Assembly (NCBI GenBank): GCA_016721195.1
Contig: JADKIO010000009.1
Coordinates: forward strand, 278,733-342,732
Origin: Candidatus Geothrix skivensis
GTDB lineage: Bacteria > Acidobacteriota > Holophagae > Holophagales > Holophagaceae
Reading direction: 5' to 3'
Length of the DNA stretch: 64,000 bases
The notes under the pieces are model-generated. The model was not told where the DNA came from and searched no databases. It was given only the letters and a program-made list of their open reading frames with translations. The translations under genes and the position numbers were made by a program. This document shows positions 41,324-49,032 of this stretch, one piece after another; within the stretch, counting starts at the first letter, position 1; every line of letters begins with the position of its first letter.

Positions 41324-41941
41324 ATGCCAAATCCCTGGACCCTGGGGGTGGTCGCTGCGGCGGGCTGGGCCCTGGCGGGCCTTTGGCTGCTGCGGGACAG
41401 GACCCGGGCCTACGGAGAAAGGGCGCTCCACGCGCCGCCCGCCGGTGAGGCCGGAGCCGGGGTGCGCTACGCCTTCACCCAGGCCATGCGCCCCGGAGCC
41501 AAGGAAAGCGTTCGCGAACACCTGCCCTCCTACGCCGCGGGCCTGGCCTACCACGGCGGGATCTTCACGGGGCTGGGCCTCCTGATCAGCTCGCTCCTCG
41601 GTCTGGAGCTGCCGCGCCCGCTCCTGGGGCTGATCCAGGCCCTGCTGGGCCTGGGCATTCTGGGCGGCGCCAGCCTGCTGCTGAAGCGGCTGCTGCAGCC
41701 GGAGCTCCGCGGGCTGTCCCACCCGGATGACTACCTGTCCAACCTGCTCCCCACGGCCTTCCTGGTTCTGGCCCTCACTGGACCTGTCTGGGCCTGGCGC
41801 CTCAGCACCATCCTCCTGCTGATCTACGTGCCCCTCGGCAAGATCCGGCACTGCCTCTTCTTCTTCGTGGCCCGGCGCCACCTCGGGGCCTTCTTCGGCC
41901 GCCGGGGCGTCTTCCCCCAGGGAGAGCTCCGTGTCCCATGA
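41324..41941 (+). CDS. DsrM/NarI-like membrane cytochrome b subunit
   Basis: A 205-residue membrane protein with five hydrophobic helices (about 5-22, 62-85, 92-112, 140-162 and 160-180). His residues inside or near the helices (LAYHGGIFTG and KIRHCLFFFVARRH) are positioned as haem ligands, as in NarI/DsrM. It would pass electrons between menaquinone and the cytoplasmic Fe-S subunit encoded next. It starts 12 bases after dsrC behind a GGGGGG ribosome site and overlaps the following gene by 11 bases. It is shorter than canonical DsrM. Confidence 0.85.
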   Translation: MPNPWTLGVVAAAGWALAGLWLLRDRTRAYGERALHAPPAGEAGAGVRYAFTQAMRPGAKESVREHLPSYAAGLAYHGGIFTGLGLLISSLLGLELPRPLLGLIQALLGLGILGGASLLLKRLLQPELRGLSHPDDYLSNLLPTAFLVLALTGPVWAWRLSTILLLIYVPLGKIRHCLFFFVARRHLGAFFGRRGVFPQGELRVP

Positions 41942-43274
41942 CCTCGAGCAGAAGCTGGATGCCCTTACGGAAGCGGACTACGCGCGGGGGCTGGAAGTCT
42001 TCCAGGGCCACCTGAAGGAAGCCGAAGTCAGCTTCCTGAACGCCTGCGTCCGCTGCGGGCTTTGCGCCGACAGCTGCCACTACCACCGGGCCGAAGCCGA
42101 CCTGGAGAACGTGCCCGCCCGGAAGCTGGATCACATCACCGCGGTCTTCAAGGCCCACTTCACCACCATGGGGCGGCTGGCCCCGGGGCTGGTGGGGGCC
42201 CGGCGGATGGACCGGGACATGCTGCGCGCCTGGGTGGACGCGGTGTTCGGGCGCTGCACACTCTGCGGGCGCTGCTCCCTCAACTGCACCATCGGCATCC
42301 CCATGCCCAGCCTGTTCCGGGCCGCCCGGCGGGCCCTGGGGGCCATGGGCCTGGTGCCCGAAGACCTCCAGGCCACGGTGGACAACAGCCTGCGGCACGG
42401 CAACAACATGGCCATCGAGCGGGAGGAGTGGGTCGAGACCGTCGAGTGGATCGAGGAGGAACTGCAGGCGGAGACCGGCGATCCCCAGGCCAGGATCCCC
42501 CTGGACAAGCAGGGGGCCCGCTGCCTCTTCACCGTGAATCCCCGGGAGGCGAAGTTCTTCCCCCTCTCCCTGCAGGCCAGCGCCAAGGTCTTCTGGGCCG
42601 CGGGCGAGGACTGGACCATGGCCAGCGACGGGGGCTGGGATCTCACCAACTACGCCCTTTTCACCTGCGAGGATGACCAGGCCGCCGCCATCGTCAAGAA
42701 CCTGGCGGATGCCATGACCCGGCTGGGCTGCCAGGTGCTGGTCATCGGGGAGTGCGGGCACGGCTACCAGAGCGCCCGGTGGATGGGGCCCGAGTGGCTG
42801 AAGCAGTCCTTCCCCTTCCCCGTGCTGAGCATCCTGGAGCTCATGGACGGCTACCTGGAAGCGGGCCGCATCCAGGTGGATCCCTCGAAGAATGCCCAGC
42901 CCGTGACCCTCCATGACCCCTGCAACCTGGTCCGTCATGGCGGCATCTCGGAGCCCCAGCGCCGGGTGCTGCGCCGCACCGTCACCCAGCTGGTGGAGAT
43001 GGCCCCCCACGGCGCCGAGAACTTCTGCTGCGGCGGGGGCGGCGGCCAGCTGGCCATGGGCCAGTACCGGAACCGGCGCCTCGGGGCCGGGCGGATGAAG
43101 GCCGACCAGATCAAGGCTTCGGGCGCCCGGGTGGTGGCCGCCCCCTGCCACAACTGCATCGATCAGCTCAGCGAGCTGAACAAGGAATACCAGCTGAAGG
43201 TCCAGATCAAGACCGTGGCGGAGCTCGTCGCCGCGGCCCTCGTCCCCCCCGCTTCCGCCGAGGTCCAGCCATGA
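41931..43274 (+). CDS. DsrK/HdrD-like Fe-S protein
   Basis: A 447-residue cytoplasmic iron-sulfur protein. Two ferredoxin-type Cys clusters (CVRCGLCADSCHYHR near 37 and CTLCGRCSLNCTIG near 108) are followed by two CCG-type domains; HDPCNLVRHGG and FCCGGGGGQL near 330-370 bind the special [4Fe-4S] cluster of HdrD/DsrK. DsrK reduces the trisulfide of DsrC with electrons from DsrM. The GTG start overlaps the membrane subunit. The stop overlaps the cysteine desulfurase start (ATGA), showing tight coupling of all four genes. Confidence 0.9.
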   Translation: MSHDLEQKLDALTEADYARGLEVFQGHLKEAEVSFLNACVRCGLCADSCHYHRAEADLENVPARKLDHITAVFKAHFTTMGRLAPGLVGARRMDRDMLRAWVDAVFGRCTLCGRCSLNCTIGIPMPSLFRAARRALGAMGLVPEDLQATVDNSLRHGNNMAIEREEWVETVEWIEEELQAETGDPQARIPLDKQGARCLFTVNPREAKFFPLSLQASAKVFWAAGEDWTMASDGGWDLTNYALFTCEDDQAAAIVKNLADAMTRLGCQVLVIGECGHGYQSARWMGPEWLKQSFPFPVLSILELMDGYLEAGRIQVDPSKNAQPVTLHDPCNLVRHGGISEPQRRVLRRTVTQLVEMAPHGAENFCCGGGGGQLAMGQYRNRRLGAGRMKADQIKASGARVVAAPCHNCIDQLSELNKEYQLKVQIKTVAELVAAALVPPASAEVQP

Positions 43275-44500
43275 CCCTTCTCGACCTGCCCATCCCGCCC
43301 GAAGTGAAGATGATCTACCTGGACAACGGGGCCACCTCCTTCCCCAAGCCCCAGGAGGTCTACACCCGCATGGACACCTTCTACCGCTCGGCGGGGGTGA
43401 ACCCCGGCCGCAGCGGCTTCGACCTCTGCCTGGAGGCGGGGGCCCTGGTGGACGACACGCGGCACCTGCTCTGCGCCTTCTTCGGGGGCACCGATCCCAA
43501 CCGCCTGGTGTTCGGCTACAACTCCACCGACGCGCTGAACCTGGCCATCGGGGGCAGCCTGCGGCCCGGGGACCACGTGGTCACCACCCACCTGGAGCAC
43601 AACGCCACCCTCCGGCCCCTCTGGAAGCTGGAGCAGGAGGGCTGCCCCGTGGACTGGGTGGACTTCGACGCCACGGGCTACGTGGACCCCCAGGAGGTCA
43701 TCGCCCGCTTCCGGCCAGACACCCGGGCCTGCGTCATGAACCACGCTTCCAACGTCATCGGCACCGTGCAGGATGTGGCCACCGTGGGCCGGGCCTGCCG
43801 GGAGCGGGGCATCCGCTTCATCCTGGACGTGAGCCAGAGCGCGGGCATGGTGCCCGTGAAGATGGATGAGCTGAACGCCGACATCGTCTGCTTCACGGGC
43901 CACAAGAGCCTCATGGGCCCCATGGGCATCGGGGGGATGTACGTGCGGGAGGGCGTGGAGCTGCGGCGCACCCGGGCCGGTGGCACCGGGGTCAAGAGCG
44001 CCCAGCGGCAGCACCTGGATGAGTACCCCTACCGCATGGAGTACGGCACCCCGAACCTGCCGGGCATCGCCGGGCTGCAGGCGGGCGTCACCTGGGTGAA
44101 CCAGCTGGGCCTGACGGCCATCCACCGCCACGAGATGGCCCTCTGGACCCGGCTGCGGGACGGCCTCCGGGAGATTGAGGGCGTGACCCTCTACTGCGCC
44201 GAGGATGTTCCCGGACGGGACCGCATCAGCGTTCTGTCCTTCAACGTGGACGGGCTGGAAGCCATGGACGTGGGCACCATGCTGGACGTGGACCACAACA
44301 TCGCTTGCCGCACGGGACTCCACTGCACACCCATGGTCCACGAGCACCTGGGGACGGATGTCCTCCACGGCGCCGTCCGCTTCGGCATCGGGGCGTTCAA
44401 CCGCGAGGCTCACATCGAGGCCGCCATCGAGGGCGTGCGCGAGATCGCCGCCGGCAGGAAGCGGCGCAGTGGGCGCGTGACCAGCCTGACCCATGCCTGA
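43271..44500 (+). CDS. cysteine desulfurase-like PLP enzyme (SufS/Csd type)
   Basis: A 409-residue class V aminotransferase-fold enzyme. The conserved opening MIYLDNGATSFPKP, THLEHNATLRPL, the PLP lysine in CFTGHKSLMGP and the catalytic cysteine in CRTGLHCTPMVHEHLG match the group II cysteine desulfurases (SufS/CsdA). It would take sulfur from cysteine and hand it to an acceptor, here most plausibly DsrC encoded in the same operon. Its first base pairs overlap the DsrK stop. No sufBCD genes are present, so Fe-S assembly is less likely its main role. Confidence 0.9.
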   Translation: MTLLDLPIPPEVKMIYLDNGATSFPKPQEVYTRMDTFYRSAGVNPGRSGFDLCLEAGALVDDTRHLLCAFFGGTDPNRLVFGYNSTDALNLAIGGSLRPGDHVVTTHLEHNATLRPLWKLEQEGCPVDWVDFDATGYVDPQEVIARFRPDTRACVMNHASNVIGTVQDVATVGRACRERGIRFILDVSQSAGMVPVKMDELNADIVCFTGHKSLMGPMGIGGMYVREGVELRRTRAGGTGVKSAQRQHLDEYPYRMEYGTPNLPGIAGLQAGVTWVNQLGLTAIHRHEMALWTRLRDGLREIEGVTLYCAEDVPGRDRISVLSFNVDGLEAMDVGTMLDVDHNIACRTGLHCTPMVHEHLGTDVLHGAVRFGIGAFNREAHIEAAIEGVREIAAGRKRRSGRVTSLTHA

Positions 44501-44531
44501 GACCGGCTCGCCCGCGACCCGAACCTGAGGC

Positions 44532-45704
44532 TCAGGCGAAGAGCTTCAGGGTCTGGTCCAGGGTCCGGATGACGCTCAGGATCTGAAAGGGCTCCACCAC
44601 GAGGTAGTCCACGGCCCCCGCCGACAGCGCGCGATTGCGCTTGAGGTCGGCTTCCTCTTCGGTGCCCGCCAGGAGGATGGGCAGGGGGCATTGCTCATCC
44701 TGGGTCAGGCGTTTGCAGCGCTCCAGGGCCGTGCCGGACCGGATGTGGTGATGGATCACCACCAGGCGGAGGCGACCCCAGCCCTGCTCGTCCACACCGA
44801 AGTCACCCAGGGCGGGCCGCAGGGGCCCCGGCCCGGGATCCAGGGCCGCCACCCCGAACTTGCGCCCCACGGCCTCCGCCAGCCGGGTGGGGAAGGCGTC
44901 GCCCTCCGCCAGCACCAGGATCAGGGGATCCCGGTCCACCAGGAGTCTCGGGTGGGCGGCGGGGGGCTTGATGGGCTCCCGGCGGCCCTGGAGCCGGGTC
45001 GACTCGAGCCCGCCGGGATTGAAGCGGGAGCGGTCCCGGTTGGCCTGCTGATGGCGCGCCTCCAGGAACCACTGGCGGTAACGGCCCACGGTCATGCGGT
45101 CGGCGTTGTCCGTGAAGCGCATGCCCCAGATCCGCTCCCCGAAATAGGCGACCCGCACGGGCAGCACCAGGCTGTCCCCCGCGGCGGCTCGCAGCTCCAC
45201 GGTGGAGGTGGCGTTCAGCCGCAGCATGTCGCTCAGCACCCGGGTCCCCGGGGGCGGGGCCAGTTCCAGGCCGTCCTCCCCGAAGGCCATGGCCAGGCCA
45301 TCCTTCACGTCGTTGCGCTGGTCCGAGAAGGGGCAGGGCACGGGCCGGTCCGGCACGAAGTCCGCCAGGCGGTGAGTATCCAGGGCCCGCAGGAGCCGGG
45401 GCATGGTGACGTGGCAGGCCTCGACGCCGTGGAGCTTTCCGTGGCCCTGGAAGTTCACCACGGCCTCGAAGGGCAGGCCCCGGTCCAGGAGCTTCATGGT
45501 GAGCCGGGCCCCCGGCTTGAGCCGCCACTGGCCCCGCTCCAGATCCGAGATGCCCAGGATGACCCGGTCCGGGGCCTCCGCCAGCACCTTGAACTCCCCG
45601 TGGAGGGTCCCGAAGGTCACCTGGAGCCGCTCCTCCCCCTCGCACAGACGCTGGAAGACCATGCGGATGGCTTCGGTCTGTTCTTTGTTGAGGTTGCGGG
45701 CCAT
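44532..45704 (-). CDS. PilZ/YcgR-like protein with degenerate receiver domain
   Basis: A 390-residue protein. Residues 1-105 resemble the YcgR N-terminal domain, and 110-225 a PilZ-like beta barrel (NDVKDGLAMAF, then LPVRVAYFGERIWGMRF), although the cyclic-di-GMP RxxxR motif is not evident. The C-terminal part (about 265-390) folds like a receiver (LLAGTEEEADL, GAVDYLVVEPF), but the phospho-acceptor position reads VVIHHHI instead of Asp. It would therefore not be phosphorylated in the usual way. It starts 29 bases downstream of meaB. The c-di-GMP link is inference. Confidence 0.72.
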   Translation of the reverse strand: MARNLNKEQTEAIRMVFQRLCEGEERLQVTFGTLHGEFKVLAEAPDRVILGISDLERGQWRLKPGARLTMKLLDRGLPFEAVVNFQGHGKLHGVEACHVTMPRLLRALDTHRLADFVPDRPVPCPFSDQRNDVKDGLAMAFGEDGLELAPPPGTRVLSDMLRLNATSTVELRAAAGDSLVLPVRVAYFGERIWGMRFTDNADRMTVGRYRQWFLEARHQQANRDRSRFNPGGLESTRLQGRREPIKPPAAHPRLLVDRDPLILVLAEGDAFPTRLAEAVGRKFGVAALDPGPGPLRPALGDFGVDEQGWGRLRLVVIHHHIRSGTALERCKRLTQDEQCPLPILLAGTEEEADLKRNRALSAGAVDYLVVEPFQILSVIRTLDQTLKLFA

Positions 45705-45733
45705 GGTGATCTATCGGGTGGCTGGCCAGGGAC

Positions 45734-46672
45734 TCAAGCTTCGCCCAAAAGGTCCACCACGGCCGTGTAGGGGTCGAGGGTCCGGTCGGCGATGCCCTGG
45801 ATGGCGGCTTCGAGCCGATCCGGTCCCGCCTGAGCCTTGGCCCGCCGCAGGGACTCTTCGGCCAGCAGCGACTCGAAGCGCAGGCGGGCCCGCTCCCGGG
45901 CCTTCCGGGCCAGGCCCCCGTGCTGGCGGAGCCACTGCCCATGCCGGCGGACCTCGACCAGGAGCCCGGCGACCCCTTCGCCCTGCTGGGCGATGGTGCG
46001 GACAATGGGGGGGTCCCAGCCCTGGGGCATGGCCAGGGACTTCATGGCCTCCAGCTCCTGCTCCACCTGGTCGGCGCCGGCCCGGTCGGCCTTGTTGATG
46101 ATGAAGAGATCGGCCACTTCCATGATGCCGGCCTTGATGGCCTGGATCTCGTCCCCCATGCCCGGTACCAGCACCACACAGCAGGTCTGGACGCAAGAAA
46201 CCACGTCCACCTCGTCCTGACCCACGCCCACGGTTTCCACGATCACCGTGTCGAAGCCGGCGGCGTCCAGGAGGTCGATGGCATCCTGGGTGGCCCGGGC
46301 CAGGCCGCCCAGGGCCCCGCGGGTGGCCATGCTCCGGATGAAGATGCCGGGATCCGCGGCGATGCGCTGCATGCGGATGCGGTCACCGAGAATGGCGCCC
46401 CCGCTGAAGGGCGAAGTAGGATCCACCGCCAGGATGCCCACCCGCTGGCCTTCAGCGCGCAGGACCCGGGCCAGCTGGTCCGTGAGGGTGCTCTTGCCGG
46501 CCCCGGGGGAACCGGTGATGCCGACCACCGCGGCCCGGCCCAGGCGGGGCCAGACCCGGGACATCAGATCCCGGGCGCCGGGATGGCCGTTCTCCATCCA
46601 GGAGATGGCCCGGCCCAGGGCCCGGTGATCCCCGCGGCACAGGGGCTCCAGGAGGTCGATCGGCGGCGGCAT
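45734..46672 (-). CDS. meaB: MeaB/ArgK-type GTPase (methylmalonyl-CoA mutase chaperone)
   Basis: A 312-residue G3E-family GTPase that protects and reactivates methylmalonyl-CoA mutase by controlling adenosylcobalamin loading. The P-loop VVGITGSPGAGKSTLTD, the ILAVDPTSPFSGGAILGDRI block, the ETVGVGQDEVDV switch and the NKADRAG guanine motif are all present. The ATG at 46672 precedes the family start MPPPIDLL. No mutase gene is in this window, so its client lies elsewhere. Confidence 0.93.
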   Translation of the reverse strand: MPPPIDLLEPLCRGDHRALGRAISWMENGHPGARDLMSRVWPRLGRAAVVGITGSPGAGKSTLTDQLARVLRAEGQRVGILAVDPTSPFSGGAILGDRIRMQRIAADPGIFIRSMATRGALGGLARATQDAIDLLDAAGFDTVIVETVGVGQDEVDVVSCVQTCCVVLVPGMGDEIQAIKAGIMEVADLFIINKADRAGADQVEQELEAMKSLAMPQGWDPPIVRTIAQQGEGVAGLLVEVRRHGQWLRQHGGLARKARERARLRFESLLAEESLRRAKAQAGPDRLEAAIQGIADRTLDPYTAVVDLLGEA

Positions 46673-46769
46673 GTGCCCAGGATGCCAGACTTCCGGCCCA
46701 GCAACTCGCGGGCCTTGCCCGGATGGGGTACTCTGATCCTTCGGCTCTGGCCGCACTGGAAACCTGTCG

Positions 46770-47174
46770 ATGAAAAAAGGGCCCAAATCTGCGAACAATC
46801 CGCCTTCGGGGGATGGGGTTCAGGATCTGGCCTCGAAGCCCACCCCGGTCCTGCTCACCAAGCGGGCCGCCGTGGCTGCGCCGGACCCCAAGGCCCCCCG
46901 GGAGAAGATCTGCGCCGAGTGTGGCATCCACTTCAAGGTCGAGTCGGGCCAGAAGTTCTACCTCTGCCCGGACTGCTACCGCCGCTCCTTCACCTACAAG
47001 CGGAAAGGGGGCCCGGAAGCCGCCCGGATCCTCACCCACATCACCTGCGCCACCTGCGGGGCCCAGGAATACCTGCCCTTCATCCCCGATGAGCCGGCCA
47101 AGGCCCTCTGCCGGGCCTGCTTCGCCAAGGAACGACCGGAACCAAAGACCCCCCCCCGACACACTCATCGTTAG
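46770..47174 (+). CDS. zinc-ribbon protein (CxxC-type)
   Basis: A 134-residue soluble protein with three CxxC pairs: CAECGIHF near residue 48, CPDCYRRSFTYKRKGG near 67, CATCGAQEYLPF near 93, and a fourth CRACFAKE near 114. This matches the CxxC-x17-CxxC type zinc-binding domains of unknown role, possibly RNA- or ribosome-associated given the basic linker. A Lys-rich N-terminus of about 45 residues precedes the ribbons. It is divergent from meaB and lies 16 bases upstream of the next gene, so those two may be cotranscribed. Confidence 0.75.
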   Translation: MKKGPKSANNPPSGDGVQDLASKPTPVLLTKRAAVAAPDPKAPREKICAECGIHFKVESGQKFYLCPDCYRRSFTYKRKGGPEAARILTHITCATCGAQEYLPFIPDEPAKALCRACFAKERPEPKTPPRHTHR

Positions 47175-47190
47175 CCACTGAGGTTTGCCC

Positions 47191-48330
47191 ATGCGTCTTC
47201 CCGTGCTCCCCCTCCTGCTCGTCGCCAGCCTGCTGCCGGCCCAGACCGCTGCCAAGACCCCAAAGCCGGCCCCGGGGAAGCCCGCCCCCAAGGCTGCTCC
47301 CGCCAAGCCCACGCCGGAATCCGAGGCAGCTCGCACGGCCTTGCGCCAGACCTTGGAGGCGGTGGATGCCGGCTGGTTCGGCCAGCCCTACCAGGGGGTC
47401 TCCTCCGTGGAGCTGCAGGGTACCCTTGGCATCGCCCTCAGCGGCGCCGCCGTGAACCAGAAGGTGGACAGTCTCAGCCAGGGACAGGTGCAGGGCAACA
47501 GCCAGGGCGGCCAGGCCAACCTGCGGGTCAAGAGCACCTACTTCGCCAATGGCGACTTCAAGACGGACCTGGCCGGCGACTTCGGCAACCTGCTCTACAC
47601 CCGGCGGGGCAACCGGGGCTTCCTCTACAGCAAGGACCAGAACGCCTACACCACCAAGGTGGACCTGCCCCCCAGTGACGCGCCCACCACCTTCCTGGCC
47701 TGGTTCCGCCAGACCCTGAACGACATCAAGGCGGTCTACATCGACGCCCCCACCTTCAAGGCCAGCCTGGGGGGCGAGGAGACCATGGAGGGCCGCGCCG
47801 TCCAGCGGCTGCTCTTCAACGCGCCGACCGCGGGCTGGGATGCCAAGAAGCGGGAGCAGAGCATGGCCCAGAGCCTGGGCTTCTGGAAGCGCGGCAAGCT
47901 GGAAGTCATGGTGGACAAGACCACCAAGCAGCCCCTGCGGCTCGACTTCCGCAACGATGAGCAGGGCGTCCAGACCCGCATGGACTTCTCCTACGGCAGC
48001 GGCGGGCGCCTCCAGTCCGTGAACATCAGCAACAGCAGCCGGGGCTTCGAAGGGCCGGGCTGGCTGCGGGTGGGCTACGGCGGCGATGGCCGCATGGCCA
48101 ATGTCGCCGGCGAACTGGCCAGCCAGGACAAGAAGGTGTCCTTCGCCATGGATCTGGCCTGGTCCAAGACCCGCACCGCCGCCGATATCGCCGCCATCCC
48201 CCCTGCGGGCGCCACCAAGCGGGGCCCCGTGGAAATGGAAACCCAGCTCCTGGTGGGCCTTGCCGCCAAGATCTTCGACCTCCAGCGCGCCGGCCTCAAC
48301 CTGCGCGCCGTGGCCGTCGGCGGGAAGTAG
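47191..48330 (+). CDS. secreted protein of unknown function
   Basis: A 379-residue exported protein. A signal peptide (MRLPVLPLLLVASLLPAQ) is followed by a Lys/Pro/Ala-rich linker (about 20-45) and a predicted all-beta domain with regularly spaced aromatic and Gly residues (YFANGDFKTDLAGDFGNLLY, YTRRGNRGFLY, LRLDFRNDEQ). The pattern recalls LolA-like or outer-membrane lipoprotein-sorting folds, but I cannot assign a family. The ATG at 47191 is preferred to a TTG two codons upstream. It is followed by the tRNA-Pro region. Confidence 0.65.
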   Translation: MRLPVLPLLLVASLLPAQTAAKTPKPAPGKPAPKAAPAKPTPESEAARTALRQTLEAVDAGWFGQPYQGVSSVELQGTLGIALSGAAVNQKVDSLSQGQVQGNSQGGQANLRVKSTYFANGDFKTDLAGDFGNLLYTRRGNRGFLYSKDQNAYTTKVDLPPSDAPTTFLAWFRQTLNDIKAVYIDAPTFKASLGGEETMEGRAVQRLLFNAPTAGWDAKKREQSMAQSLGFWKRGKLEVMVDKTTKQPLRLDFRNDEQGVQTRMDFSYGSGGRLQSVNISNSSRGFEGPGWLRVGYGGDGRMANVAGELASQDKKVSFAMDLAWSKTRTAADIAAIPPAGATKRGPVEMETQLLVGLAAKIFDLQRAGLNLRAVAVGGK

Positions 48331-48478
48331 CGAGGCTAGAGCTCCAGCTGCGCTGATTGTGGAATACCCGCCCGGAAAACGGGACAGGAGGGATTCCAAA
48401 CACAGGTCTGTAGTCGGTTTTCAGGAGCTCTGACCCCGGAGGATCCGGCACCCCTCGCTCCAAGCGCAGCCCCTGCGC

Positions 48479-48484
48479 TACAAT
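48479..48484 (+). promoter_or_regulatory. -10 box of tRNA-Pro
   Basis: TACAAT lies 12 bases upstream of the tRNA-Pro 5-prime end and matches the -10 consensus at 5 of 6 positions. I see no good -35 box at 16-18 bases spacing. Confidence 0.45.
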
Positions 48485-48495
48485 CTCCCTTCCGT

Positions 48496-48604
<109 letters not shown>

Positions 48605-48621
48605 GTTGGGATAAAAAAGGA

Positions 48622-48728
48622 GAGTCGGACCTCCGAGTGGGATCGTGGAGGCGCCACCAGATGTGGCGCCGGAGGAGACCGGCGGCTGGCAAAGCCAGAC
48701 GCAGTTCGAATCCGCGCCCAGGTGGGTC
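48622..48728 (+). ncRNA. candidate structured RNA, unit 1
   Basis: The divergent unit. Its variable hairpin is GGCGCCAC-CAGAT-GTGGCGCC, and it carries the exact T-loop phrase GTTCGAATCC. Its 5-prime end lacks the CCCACCT arm seen in the other units. Confidence 0.45.
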
Positions 48729-48746
48729 GAGGTTGAGGAGGGAGAA

Positions 48747-48853
48747 GGGCCCACCTCCAAGTGGGACTGCGGAGACAGGGCTAGGTGACCTGTCGGAGCG
48801 AGACTGGCGGCTGGCGAAGCCAGACGCAGGTCGAATCCGCGCCCAGGTGGGTC
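48747..48853 (+). ncRNA. candidate structured RNA, unit 2
   Basis: Identical to unit 3. Ends can pair (CCCACCT with AGGTGGG); variable hairpin GACAGG-loop-CCTGTC; constant hairpin CTGGC-GAA-GCCAG; T-arm-like GGTCGAATCC. Confidence 0.45.
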
Positions 48854-48871
48854 GAGGTTGAGGAGGGAGAA

Positions 48872-48978
48872 GGGCCCACCTCCAAGTGGGACTGCGGAGA
48901 CAGGGCTAGGTGACCTGTCGGAGCGAGACTGGCGGCTGGCGAAGCCAGACGCAGGTCGAATCCGCGCCCAGGTGGGTC
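48872..48978 (+). ncRNA. candidate structured RNA, unit 3
   Basis: Identical to unit 2 over all 107 bases. The array then ends without a linker and runs into a hairpin. Confidence 0.45.
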
Positions 48979-48981
48979 TTC

Positions 48982-49010
48982 ACGGAGAATGGAGGACCTC
49001 CACTCTCCGT
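48982..49010. terminator. hairpin between the repeat array and the convergent kinase gene
   Basis: ACGGAGA pairs with TCTCCGT and, after one mismatch, TGGAG pairs with CTCCA around GAC. It lies between the array and the 3-prime end of the kinase gene, so it may end transcription from both sides. Confidence 0.55.
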
Positions 49011-49032
49011 ATGCGAGGACGATGACAAAACC

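Larger units (their letters stand above)
48622..48978 (+). repeat. tandem array of three structured 107-nt repeats (tRNA-like)
   Basis: Three units of 107 bases (48622-48728, 48747-48853, 48872-48978) are joined by identical 18-base linkers. Units 2 and 3 are identical; unit 1 diverges mainly in its first half. Elements read in order: CCCACCT pairing with AGGTGGG at the ends (units 2 and 3), a variable hairpin (GACAGG/CCTGTC in units 2-3, GGCGCCAC/GTGGCGCC in unit 1), a constant CTGGC/GCCAG hairpin, and a T-arm-like GTTCGAATCC (unit 1) or GGTCGAATCC. The first hairpin keeps its pairing while its sequence changes, which argues for RNA function. No anticodon loop is conserved. It is not a protein-coding region as far as I can see. 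Confidence 0.7.

Noticed and set aside
48622..48978. Interpretation of the repeat units as tRNA-Sec or suppressor tRNA genes
   Set aside because: The variable hairpin loop is not conserved between units, no TCA anticodon is present, and the T stem has a mismatch; unit 1 also lacks the acceptor arm.
48622..48978. CRISPR array
   Set aside because: Units are about 107 bases with identical 18-base linkers, so the linkers are not variable spacers and no cas genes are near.
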